Below, piece by piece: positions 52,826 to 63,254 of a DNA stretch of 64,000 bases. The notes below the pieces were generated by a model. That model ran no database searches, was not told the origin of the DNA, and worked only from the letters and a program-made list of their open reading frames with translations. The position numbers and the translations under genes are program-made. Source of the stretch: Xanthomonas phaseoli pv. phaseoli (GTDB lineage: Bacteria > Pseudomonadota > Gammaproteobacteria > Xanthomonadales > Xanthomonadaceae); the NCBI GenBank assembly GCA_022749655.1, contig CP094243.1, forward strand, positions 3,286,001-3,350,000, given 5' to 3'. Position 1 is the stretch's first letter. Each line of letters opens with the position of its first letter.

Positions 52826-53362
52826 ATGCGCCTGCCCCGCCTGCTGCTGTCGTTCGTCGCCCTGCTGCCGCTGGCCGCGTTTGCGCAACAGCCGGTGCGC
52901 GCGGTGCCGCAGCTGGACATCTCGCGCTATGCCGGCCAGTGGCATGAGATTGCACACCTGCCGGTGTCGTTCCAGAAAAAGTGCCGTAGCGACATTACCG
53001 CCATCTACACCTTGCGCGACGATGGCTTGATCGGCGTGCGCAATGGCTGTCGCACCGCCGATGGCAGCCTGACCCAGGCCGACGGCGTGGCGCGCCCGGT
53101 CGCCGGCCAGCCCGGGCAGTTGCAGGTGCGCTTTGCTCCCGAGTGGCTGGGTTGGTTGCCGCTGGTGTGGGCCGACTATTGGGTGATCGCGCTCGACCCG
53201 GATTACCAATGGGCGGTGGTCGGCGAGCCGGATCGCAAGTACCTGTGGATCCTGTCGCGCTCGCCGCAGATGCAGCGCGCGCAACTGGAACGGCTCAAGG
53301 CGCAGGCCACCGCGATGGGCTACGACCTGTCGCCATTGATTGTGGCCGCGCCGGTGTTGTGA
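52826..53362 (+). CDS. blc: Bacterial lipocalin (Blc-like)
   Basis: 178 aa with a Sec signal (LLLSFVALLPLAAFAQ). The lipocalin signature is clear: DISRYAGQWHEIAHLP (G-x-W motif), YTLRDDGLIGVRNGC, WADYWVIALDPDYQWAVVGEPDRKYLWILSR. No lipobox Cys is seen after the signal, so unlike E. coli Blc it may be periplasmic rather than lipidated. The family binds lipids or lysophospholipids under envelope stress. Start ATG 52826 has GGAG at 52815-52818; the longer frame opening at a TTG is unlikely. Frame intact. Confidence 0.9.
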   Translation: MRLPRLLLSFVALLPLAAFAQQPVRAVPQLDISRYAGQWHEIAHLPVSFQKKCRSDITAIYTLRDDGLIGVRNGCRTADGSLTQADGVARPVAGQPGQLQVRFAPEWLGWLPLVWADYWVIALDPDYQWAVVGEPDRKYLWILSRSPQMQRAQLERLKAQATAMGYDLSPLIVAAPVL

Positions 53363-53475
53363 GGCCTGCCCGCGCCCCGGCCTAGGATCGCCACCTCCGC
53401 TGTGCGCGCTGGGGAGCAGCGACCGTACTGCGTAGTATTCTTGGCGCCGCCTCATTCCGCCAAGGACCCGAGTCC

Positions 53476-53952
53476 ATGCGTCGTGCCTATCGTCTTCTTC
53501 TTGTGTCGCTGGCCTGCGGGTTGCTGCTGAGCGCCTGCGGCGGCGCAGTCCGCCGGGTGTCCGAGCCGGCCGCCAGCATCCAGCAACTGACCGTGCGTGC
53601 CGACGGCGCCTGGTCGGTGGACCTGCGCCTGCAGAACTACAGCAGCATCCCGATGCAGTTCGAGCGCGTGGCACTGGAAATCTCTGCCGGCGATCAATTG
53701 GCCGGCAAGCTCGACCAGGCAGTGGGCATGTCGATCGGCCCGGAAACCGCCGACGTGGTCACCGTCACCGTGCAACCCACCTCGCTGGGCCGCATCACCG
53801 TGGCCGACGTGCTGGCCGGCGGCCGCTCGTTCCCGTATGCGCTCAAGGGCACCGTCTGGGCGACCCCACAGGACAAGAAACAACGCGAGTTCAGTGTGGA
53901 ATCGCGCAATACGCTCAGCCCGGCTCCCGGCCTCAACGGCGTGCTGCGCTAA
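53476..53952 (+). CDS. LEA type 2-like lipoprotein
   Basis: 158 aa. The signal ends in a lipobox (LLLSACGG). The remainder is a single beta-sandwich of the LEA14/WHy type (VDLRLQNYSSIPMQFERVALEISAG ... VVTVTVQPTS), usually linked to desiccation tolerance or structural roles. It probably sits on the periplasmic face of a membrane. It lies 49 bases upstream of the acyl-CoA dehydrogenase on the same strand, so co-transcription is possible without an obvious functional link. Confidence 0.75.
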   Translation: MRRAYRLLLVSLACGLLLSACGGAVRRVSEPAASIQQLTVRADGAWSVDLRLQNYSSIPMQFERVALEISAGDQLAGKLDQAVGMSIGPETADVVTVTVQPTSLGRITVADVLAGGRSFPYALKGTVWATPQDKKQREFSVESRNTLSPAPGLNGVLR

Positions 53953-54001
53953 GAGTGGCTCTAAGGCGCACGCCTCCCGTACCCGCTTCCAAGGATCCCG
54001 C

Positions 54002-55794
<1,793 letters not shown>

Positions 55795-55800
55795 GCGCTC

Positions 55801-56116
55801 GCGCCGGGTGCGCTCCTACGGCTAACGTCGCGGGATTCCGCTGTTGTCGTAGGAGCGGACCTAGCCGCGACTGGGATATCGCGCGACAAGCCATCGCGCC
55901 AGGGTGCGCTCCCACGGCTAACGCCGCGGGATTCCGCCGCTGTCGTAGGAGCGGACCTGGCCGCGACTGGGAGTATCGCGCGCCAAGCCATCGCGCCCGG
56001 GTGCGTTCCTACGGATCACGCCGCGGGATTCCGCGCTGTCGTAGGAGCGGACCTGGCCGCGACTGGGAGTATTGCGCGACAAGGCGTCGCGCCCGGGTGC
56101 GCTCCTACGGATCACC
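55801..56116. repeat. REP/BIME-type array, three ~96-bp units
   Basis: GTCGTAGGAGCGGACCT recurs at 55846, 55942 and 56038, exactly 96 bp apart, each followed by GCCGCGACTGGGA. Between them the inverse partner GTGCG-TCCTACGG recurs. Alternating GTAG(G)AGCG and its complement form the stem-loops typical of GTAG-headed REP sequences of xanthomonads. No RAYT transposase gene is present in the window. The array follows the acyl-CoA dehydrogenase and may protect its 3' end. Confidence 0.85.
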
Positions 56117-56270
56117 GACGCCATCACTGCGTTCGAAGCGTGATCCCGCGGCGCGGCGGCCCGGAATCGCAGACAACAGTGCTCGTCGAGCCAGTGCTTT
56201 CGAGTCACGCGCCAACGCCGTTCGCTGCGATACACAAACTGTCAACGATCGGGTATAAGCTGTTTTCCCG

Positions 56271-56927
56271 ATGGAGACAGACACGCACGTTCGTGATGTG
56301 ATCGTCCCCGGAGGCAACCCTGCCCCGGACGCGGGCAGCGCTGTCGCTGCAATCCACCAACTCCCCACGCTTCGCCTGTTGTCGCTCGATGCGCACGGCC
56401 GCGTGCTGGACTGGATCAACTGGCAAGACGCTGCCTGCCTGTACGCCCGCGATGCGGTGTCGTGGACGCTGGGCGAGCCTTGCATGCAGATCCACGGCGG
56501 CATCTCGCGGCTGACCGGCGAGCGCAGCACGCTGGAGCTGCACCCCATCATCGCCGCGCGCGGGCATGCCCGTTCGCGCGCGCTGGACCCGACCCCGACC
56601 CTCAGCAACACCGCGTTGTTCGCGCGCGATTCGCAGCTGTGCATGTATTGCGGCCAGCATTTCAGCCGCCCGCACCTGACCCGCGACCACGTCATGCCGG
56701 TGTCCAAAGGCGGTCGCGACAGTTGGGAAAACGTGGTGACCGCCTGCTTCCAGTGCAATTCGCGCAAGGCCAACCGTACGCCGCAACAGGCGCATATGCC
56801 GCTGCTGGCGGTGCCCTACCGGCCGAGCTGGATCGAGCACCTGATCCTGTCCAACCGCAACATCCTGTCCGATCAGATGGCCTTCCTGCGCGCGCAACTG
56901 CCCAAGCGCTCCAAGCTGTCGCTGTAG
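56271..56927 (+). CDS. HNH endonuclease family protein
   Basis: 218 aa. The C-terminal half carries a zinc-ribbon HNH nuclease: CMYCGQHF, then LTRDHVMPVSKGG (DH of the HNH), WENVVTACFQCNSRKANRTP (N and second CxxC). The N-terminal half (LLSLDAHGRVLDWINWQDAACLYARDAVSW) is the conserved lead-in seen in chromosomal HNH proteins of this type, with no known function. It stands alone, so it is not obviously part of a restriction or phage system. TATAAG at 56254-56259 could be its -10 box. Frame intact. Confidence 0.85.
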   Translation: METDTHVRDVIVPGGNPAPDAGSAVAAIHQLPTLRLLSLDAHGRVLDWINWQDAACLYARDAVSWTLGEPCMQIHGGISRLTGERSTLELHPIIAARGHARSRALDPTPTLSNTALFARDSQLCMYCGQHFSRPHLTRDHVMPVSKGGRDSWENVVTACFQCNSRKANRTPQQAHMPLLAVPYRPSWIEHLILSNRNILSDQMAFLRAQLPKRSKLSL

Positions 56928-57360
56928 GCCCACTGGTCACGCGTTGCGCCTCCTGGCTGGTGACTTGCCGCGCCAGGCTCGGTGCAGGGCCGGGGCAGCC
57001 GCGAATGATTGAGCCTGGACACGCGTGCTCGTGCCCCACGCTCGCAGCAGCGCTGGCGGCTTCACTGGCGCGCCGGGTGTCCCACGTGATATCGAACCCG
57101 GCCACCGCGACCCAAGGCATGACACGCCTCGATACGGCCCAGTGCCCTCCGCCCGATGCAGGCACTGAGGCCGAGTGATCTGGACGACACGGCGCAATCG
57201 ACCCATCCACAGGTGCGGCAGATTGCCGCAGGTGTCGATGAGCGCCGCGCCCGCCAAGCGTGACGATGCGCGTGCCCATCACTTCCCGCTGACAGCTGAA
57301 CCGGTTTGCTTGCCGGGCCTTCGCATGGGGAGGACAATACGGATTCAGAAAATTGACACG
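56928..57360. other. Intergenic region upstream of dxs, no gene seen
   Basis: 433 bases. Frames on both strands are open by composition only. It should hold the dxs promoter; I could not define one, though GGGGAGGAC lies about 30 bases before the dxs ATG. Confidence 0.4.
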
Positions 57361-59281
57361 ATGATGATCGACACCACCCGCTATCCGCGCCTGTCCCGCA
57401 TCCAGACTCCCGACGATCTGCGCCGCTTCGACGAAGCCGAGCTGACCGCGATCGCCGAAGAACTGCGCTCCTATCTGATCGAATCGGTGGGCAAGAGCGG
57501 CGGGCACTTCGCGGCCGGCCTGGGCGTGATCGAGCTCACCGTCGCCCTGCACTACCTGTATCAGACGCCGGTGGACCAGCTGGTGTGGGACGTCGGGCAT
57601 CAGACCTACCCGCACAAGATCCTCACCGGCCGGCGCGACCAGATCCACACGGTCAAGCAAAAGGACGGCGTGGCGCCGTTTCCCAAGCGCGAAGAGAGCA
57701 TCTACGACACCTTCGGCGTTGGCCATTCGTCCACCTCGATCTCGGCCGCGCTTGGCATGGCCATCGCTGCGCAGCGCAACGGCGACGAGCGCAAGGTGGT
57801 GGCGGTGATCGGCGATGGCGCGATGACGGCCGGCATGGTCTATGAGGCGCTCAACCACGCCGGCGGCATGGACCCGGAACCGAACCTGCTGGTGATCCTC
57901 AACGACAACCGCATGTCGATCTCCGAAGCAGTGGGCGGGTTGACCAAGATGCTCGGTCGCGCTAGCGGCAGCCGCACGCTCAATGCGATCCGCGAAGGCG
58001 GCAAGAAGATCCTCGGCGACAAGAAGAACAATCCCACCGCGCGTTTCGTGCGGCGCTGGGAAGGAACACTGGAAAGGCATGTTCGTGCCGTCCACGTTGT
58101 TCGAGGAAATGGGCTTCCATTACACCGGCCCGATCGATGGCCACGACCTGCCCAGCCTGATCGGCGCACTGAAGACCCTGCAGAGGCTCAAGGGCCCGCA
58201 GCTGCTGCACGTCATCACCACCAAGGGCAAGGGCTACGAGCTGGCCGAAGGCGATCAGATCGGTTATCACGCCGTTGGCCCGTTCGATCCGAGCAAGGGC
58301 CTGGTCGCCAAGACCGGTGCCAAGAAGCCGACCTATACCGACGTCTTCAGCGACTGGGTCTGCGACATGGCCGCCGCCGAGCCCAAGTTGCTGGTGATCA
58401 CCCCGGCAATGCGCGAGGGCTCGGGCCTGGTGCGCTTCAGCAAGGAATATCCGCAGCGCTACTTCGACGTGGCCATTGCCGAGCAGCACGCGGTCACGCT
58501 GGCCGCCGGCATGGCGACCCAGGGCGCCAAGCCGGTGGTCGCGATCTATTCCACGTTCCTGCAGCGCGGCTACGACCAACTGGTGCACGACGTGGCGGTG
58601 CAGCAACTGGATGTGCTGTTTGCGATCGATCGCGGTGGCGTGGTCGGCCCGGATGGCGCTACCCATGCCGGCAATCTGGACCTGAGCTTCCTGCGCTGCG
58701 TGCCGCACATGGTCGTGATGGCGCCGGCCGATGAGGCCGAATGCCGTCAGATGCTAAGTACCGGCGTGCAGTACCAGGGCCCGGCCGCGGTGCGCTACCC
58801 GCGCGGCACCGGCCCCGGCGCAGCTTTGGACACCTCGCTGGCCACCCTGCCGATCGGCAAGGCGCAGCTGCGTCACAGCGGCACCCGCATTGCCCTGCTC
58901 GGCTTCGGCGCGACGGTGGATGCGGCCGAGGCAGTGGGCCGCGAACTGGGCCTGACGGTGGTCAACATGCGCTTCGTCAAGCCACTGGACAAGGCGCTGC
59001 TGCTGGAACTTGCAAAAACCCACGACGGCTTCGTCACCATCGAAGACAACGTGGTTGCCGGCGGCGCAGGTTCTGGCGTGTCGGAACTGCTCAACGCCGA
59101 AGCCATTACCGTGCCGATGCTGCACCTGGGCCTGCCGGACAGCTTCCAGCATCACGCCAGCCGCGAAGACCTGCTGGCCGAGGCCGGCATCGACCAGGCC
59201 GGTATCCGTGCCGCCGTGCTCAAACGCTGGCCGCAGCTGATGACCAGCAAGACGCCTGCGTTGAACGCAGCGGCAGGCTGA
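57361..59281 (+). CDS. dxs: 1-deoxy-D-xylulose-5-phosphate synthase (one frameshift)
   Basis: 639 aa once repaired. Thiamine-diphosphate enzyme that condenses pyruvate and glyceraldehyde 3-phosphate in the MEP isoprenoid pathway. [17 protein letters not shown], the TPP motif [18 protein letters not shown] ... NDNRMSIS, and the transketolase pyrimidine and C-terminal domains ([39 protein letters not shown]) are all present. The frame breaks near 58063, where GAAGGAACAC contains one G too many (GAAGAACAC restores RRWEEHWKGMF). As the gene is essential this is an error, and an insertion rather than the usual deletion. Start ATG 57361 or the next ATG at 57364. Confidence 0.95.
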
Positions 59282-59315
59282 TCGCCCCTACAGGCTCGTT
59301 GTGGCGCGTGCCGCA

Positions 59316-60571
59316 TTACACCGGCGGCACTGCGCCAGTCTGCGCGAAATCCTCCACCAGGTGCGCGATGCGCGCCTGCGATTGATCAGCTGTAGCTCCG
59401 CCTGCAGGCGACGCACGCCGCGTGGCACCTCGCCGGCGCCGAGCGCCTGACGCAGCAACGCCGGCAAGCCATCCAGATCGCGCAACCACCAGGCAGCGCC
59501 CGCTACCTGCAGGCGCGCGGCGTGATCGAACTGGTCGTAGTCCAGCGGGTAGACGATGGCCGGCAATCCCGCGGCAAGGCAGGCGTAGAGAATGCCGGCA
59601 CCGCCGTGATGGATCACCAATGCGTAGCGGTGCAGGTGCTGTGCGTAATCCACATAGGGCAGCCGCTGATAATTGCCCTGCCCCGGCTGCGGCGGAGCGC
59701 CGGTGTCGCCGTCGCTGAAATGGAAAATCACCTCCGGGAACTGCGGCGCCAGCGCGCGCAACACGCCATCCATGCGCTGCTTGACCCATTGCAGATGCGT
59801 GCCCAGCGTCACCAGCACATGTCGGCGACCGTGGACGAAGGTAGGCGCCGTCACCGACGAAGGCGGCGTGCACAACTGCGGCCCGACGAAGCGCACTGCC
59901 GCCGGCCAATGCTGCGCCAGCTCGAACGACGGTACTCCCAGGGCCAGGATGCACTGCGGCGAATACACCGTCTCGCTGCGATCGCTGCGATAGATCGCCG
60001 GCAACCCGCACGCGCGCATCTGGCGCCGATAGCACAGGTGCAGGGTCCGTTTGAAAGCACGCGTGAGCCGGCGCGCCGCTGCATGCCAGACACGCTGCAA
60101 GGGCGTGGTCGCAGGCAGCAATCCACCAATGTATGCGGGCGGCCCATCCGTGGTTTCGATCACGCACGGCGACGGCATGCTGGTCCACCAGGCGATGCCC
60201 ATCGCCTGTGCGGCCAGTCCTGCGCTGGGCAGGGTGAAGTCGACGATCACCAGATCCGGCCGCCGCTCGCGCCAGCGCTGCTGTAGCACTTCGCCCAGCT
60301 GCGCCATGAGCCCGAGCGCATGGTGCAACTGCCGACGCAGGCGCACGGGGTTGTGGCCCACGGCATGCGGCGGGTTGGCGATGGAAAGCAGCAAGCGATC
60401 GGCGTGCGCGTCCAGCGCGCTGGCAGCGGTGAGCCCACATGCTTCGATGCGCGCCTGGGCGGCAGGCGTACTGATGACGCAGACCTGGTGCTGCGCGCTG
60501 AGTTGTTGCGCGATTGCCAGGATGGGATGCAGATGGCCGCTGTAGGGCGGTGCGATCAGATCAATGCGCAT
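59316..60571 (-). CDS. GT1-family (UGT/MGT-like) glycosyltransferase (one frameshift)
   Basis: About 418 aa once repaired. GT-B fold transferase: the N-terminal acceptor half opens RIDLIAPPYSGHLHPILAIA. The C-terminal donor half has the family loop HVLVTLGTH and the signature IHHGGAGILYACLAAGLPAI followed by DYDQFDHA, where Asp-Gln contact the sugar nucleotide. It resembles enzymes glycosylating hydrophobic acceptors (macrolides, carotenoids, lipids). Near 59371 one base must be restored so that the end reads ARIAHLVEDFAQTGAVPPV. The start is ATG 60571 or 60583; both overlap the gene upstream, so it is the last gene of the operon. Confidence 0.82.
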
Positions 60572-61172
60572 GCGCTGCGCCATGTCGCGTCCGTTCGATC
60601 TGCGCGAGGAAGCGCTGGCACTCGGCAAGCACCTCGGCGTTGCGCAGGTACGCCATGTGTCCGCACGCAGGCCTCGCATCGACGTGCCCATCGAACAATG
60701 TTCGAGAGATCCAGTCGCTGCGGCCCTGTACCACGCGCAGCTGGCCGAATACTGCAGGCGCATCGCACACCGGGCCGTACGCAAAAACCGCCAGACGTGC
60801 GCGCAACGCATCCGGCAACTGCAAAGCGGTCAGCAGCTGCAGCCCGCAGCTGCCGGCAAGAAGCAGCGTCATCGGCGCCTGTTCCAGCAGCGCATGCACA
60901 CGCTTGCGATCGGCCTCGGCAAGGCGGGCATGCCGGGCCGCAAGATACTGCCGCGCATTGGACAGGCTGGCACGCCATAACGGCGTGCGCTGGTGCGGCA
61001 CGTTGTTTCGGCGGTACGGGTAATTGCAGTCCACCAACTGCCTGCCCGTGCCCCGCAGCTCTCGCAGAAATGCGCCCTGCTCCGCACTCAAGGCGCAGCT
61101 TGCCGGATCGCTCTGCCCGGTGAGGAAGGCGATCTGCAGCGGACCCGACTCACTCTGCACGAAAGCACCCAT
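60561..61172 (-). CDS. Small alpha/beta-hydrolase-like protein of the glycosyltransferase operon
   Basis: 203 aa, start ATG 61172. The segment TLLLAGSCGLQLLTAL looks like a strand-nucleophile-helix turn of an alpha/beta hydrolase (G-S-C-G, with Ser or Cys as nucleophile), and GHMAYLRN near the end could supply the His. The opening LQIAFLTGQSDPASCALSAEQGAFL and DCNYPYR are unfamiliar. I cannot name a family; thioesterase or lipase-like activity on the operon's lipid product is a guess. It overlaps the upstream GT2 gene by 23 bases and the downstream GT1 gene by 11 or more, so it is tightly coupled. Confidence 0.6.
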   Translation of the reverse strand: MGAFVQSESGPLQIAFLTGQSDPASCALSAEQGAFLRELRGTGRQLVDCNYPYRRNNVPHQRTPLWRASLSNARQYLAARHARLAEADRKRVHALLEQAPMTLLLAGSCGLQLLTALQLPDALRARLAVFAYGPVCDAPAVFGQLRVVQGRSDWISRTLFDGHVDARPACGHMAYLRNAEVLAECQRFLAQIERTRHGAAHAH

Positions 61173-62304
61173 TGGCTAACACGCGGTAGCGCCGCGTGCG
61201 CCAGCGGATCGTGCGCACCAGCGCGGCGTGCAGCAGATGCAACGGTTGCAGACATTCGGCGCAGAGCGACACCAGCAGGCGATGGCGAACGGCGCCGGTG
61301 ACGCGCCACTGCACACCGCACAGCAGCAACGCGCGCGCCAGCAAGACGATCAATACGCACAATGCAGCCGGCCAGGTGTGCTGCACGCAAGCGCAAACCA
61401 GCATGGCCACCAGCAGCACCGGCGGCAGCCCCTGCAACACGCCGATGGCACTGCGTACGCGCAGGCGTTGACGGCCTAGCAGGATCGTTGCGAACAGCAT
61501 CCAGCGATGCATCTGGCGCACATAGCCACGCAGGTCGGGCATGGCGGTACGCATCGCCACCGGCGCAGTGGATTGCCAGAGTCGCCCGCCGCGGTCGCGC
61601 ACCAGGGTCGCGAAGGCCAGATCGTCGGTCAGTTGCTCCAGCAATGCGGTAAAGCCGCCCCAGCGGCGCAGCTGTTCGGTACGCGCGGCGTAGCACATGC
61701 CATTGATGGTCAGCGGCGCTGCGAATGGCAGCCACCCCAAGTATGTGAGCGCGGCATTGTTGTTGACGAACTGCGCCAACAGGCGCCCGGCCAGCGTGGT
61801 GCTGTCGCGGTAATGCGGCAGCGCGGTGACGACATCGGCATGCGTGAGGTCCGACAACAGTTGCGACAGCGCATGTCCGCCCAGATGCGCATCGTCGTCG
61901 AGAATCAGGCTGACAGGCGCATCGATGTGCGGCAACGCGTAATCGAGTTTCCACGCCTTGGGGTTGATGCCTGCTGGTGCCGCCGGCACCAGCAGGCGCG
62001 CGATACGCCGCTGCGGATAGTGCGCAACGACTGCATCGGCAGCGGCGTTTCCCAGGCCATCGTCGGCATCCAGCAACCAGACGAACTGCGCCTGCGGCAA
62101 TGCCTGCACGTTGGCGCTGAGCACCTCTTGCAGGTGCGCATCGCCACCAAGAATCGGCTGCAGGATCGCCACGTCGGCCGGGGTTGCAATGGCACTGCGC
62201 GCTGACCTCCTGCGTTCGCCACGCATGATCCACAGCACGGCCACCGTCTTGACCAGCAGCACGGCCAGATACAGCGCCGCCAGGATGGGGACGATCAGGC
62301 CCAC
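61150..62304 (-). CDS. GT2/GT21-type membrane glycosyltransferase (ceramide glucosyltransferase/HpnI-like)
   Basis: 384 aa starting at GTG 62304, which overlaps the epimerase stop by 10 bases. The N-terminal membrane helix (VGLIVPILAALYLAVLLV) is followed by the GT-A catalytic domain: VWLLDADDGLG, the DXD-like LILDDDAHLGG, the acceptor-base Asp in QLTDDLAFA, and QMHRWM (Q-x-x-R-W). Two to three hydrophobic helices follow (residues about 270-340). The D, D, D, QxxRW set and topology match lipid glycosyltransferases such as ceramide glucosyltransferase and hopanoid HpnI. The acceptor is unknown. Frame intact. Confidence 0.82.
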   Translation of the reverse strand: MGLIVPILAALYLAVLLVKTVAVLWIMRGERRRSARSAIATPADVAILQPILGGDAHLQEVLSANVQALPQAQFVWLLDADDGLGNAAADAVVAHYPQRRIARLLVPAAPAGINPKAWKLDYALPHIDAPVSLILDDDAHLGGHALSQLLSDLTHADVVTALPHYRDSTTLAGRLLAQFVNNNAALTYLGWLPFAAPLTINGMCYAARTEQLRRWGGFTALLEQLTDDLAFATLVRDRGGRLWQSTAPVAMRTAMPDLRGYVRQMHRWMLFATILLGRQRLRVRSAIGVLQGLPPVLLVAMLVCACVQHTWPAALCVLIVLLARALLLCGVQWRVTGAVRHRLLVSLCAECLQPLHLLHAALVRTIRWRTRRYRVLANGCFRAE

Positions 62305-63254
62305 TGCGCTGCCTGCCAACGCACGAAGGCGTCCACGCCCTCGTCCAGGCCGACACTGGGCGGGCCAAGATCGGCCAGCGTGCGGCGCGGATCGAAGGTT
62401 TTGGAGTACGCGAACACGCCAACGCCAAAGCGCGTGATCGGCGGCTCGCTCCGCAGCCGCAGCCCGCGATACACCGCCTCCACCACGCTGGCCATGCGCA
62501 ATGCGGTGCCGATGCGTACCTCGCGCCGCGGCAACGGCAGTTGCAGACGCGCCAGCACCTCCAGCAACAAGTGCTGCAGGTCCACCGGGTGTGCGTTGGT
62601 GAGGTTGTACGCCGGCTGCAACTGCGGCGCGGTGGCCGCGCGGTACAGGTAATCGCACAGCGTATCGATATAGATCAGGTCGCCGATTACCGGTTCGGTC
62701 TGGCCGACAAAACGTGGCAAGGCACCCTTGCGCGCGGCGGCGATCACGCGTGGAAAAAGCACCGTATCGCCGGGCCCGAACACCGCACGCGGGCGCAACA
62801 CGCTCTTTTCCCCGGGATAGTCGTCGAGCAGGGTTTCGCCAAGATATTTGGTTCGTGCGTAGGTATTGACGAACGCCGGGCCGATCGGGCTGTCTTCATC
62901 CAGGTCGTATTGATGCGCTTCGCGATAGAACACCGAACTGGAGGAGACATACAGCAGACGCGGGCAACCGTGCCGCTTGCAGAAGTCGATGACGTTGGCG
63001 GTGGCCTGCACGTTGTGCTGGTGGAACTGCGCGCGCGTTCCCCACGGCGAGGCCAGCGCGGCCGCATGGATCACCACATCCGGTCGCCAGTCCAGCGCGA
63101 ACGGTTGGCTCAGATCAATGCGATGGTAGTTGGGCAGATCGCTGGCGCGCCGCCCGATGCCATGGATCTCCACACCGGGCCGCCCCTGGAAACGCCGCAG
63201 GAATGAGCCACCGACAAAACCGGATGCACCGGTCACGAGAATGCGCAGGCTCAT
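62295..63254 (-). CDS. NAD(P)-dependent epimerase/dehydratase or 3-beta-HSD-like SDR
   Basis: 319 aa extended short-chain dehydrogenase. Nucleotide motif TGASGFVGGSFL, VIHAAAL, the catalytic Ser region YVSSSSVFY, the Tyr-Lys pair in YARTKYLGE and RPRAVFGPGD. These features are shared by sugar epimerases, 3-beta-hydroxysteroid dehydrogenases and OleD-type reductases; I cannot decide among them. Start ATG 63254 overlaps the MBL gene stop (ATGA). Its position before a lipid glycosyltransferase recalls HpnA/HpnI or ole-like clusters, but no OleA or OleC homologue is visible in the window. Confidence 0.82.
   Translation of the reverse strand: MSLRILVTGASGFVGGSFLRRFQGRPGVEIHGIGRRASDLPNYHRIDLSQPFALDWRPDVVIHAAALASPWGTRAQFHQHNVQATANVIDFCKRHGCPRLLYVSSSSVFYREAHQYDLDEDSPIGPAFVNTYARTKYLGETLLDDYPGEKSVLRPRAVFGPGDTVLFPRVIAAARKGALPRFVGQTEPVIGDLIYIDTLCDYLYRAATAPQLQPAYNLTNAHPVDLQHLLLEVLARLQLPLPRREVRIGTALRMASVVEAVYRGLRLRSEPPITRFGVGVFAYSKTFDPRRTLADLGPPSVGLDEGVDAFVRWQAAQWA

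Noticed and set aside
57361..59281. Programmed ribosomal frameshifting in dxs, ftsY or the LOV kinase
   Set aside because: No slippery heptamer or downstream structure recurs at the break points, and the same kind of single-base loss appears in many unrelated genes, which fits sequencing error.
62295..63254. OleD of an olefin (oleABCD) cluster
   Set aside because: The SDR resembles OleD only in general family features, and no OleA ketosynthase or OleC ligase is seen in the window.
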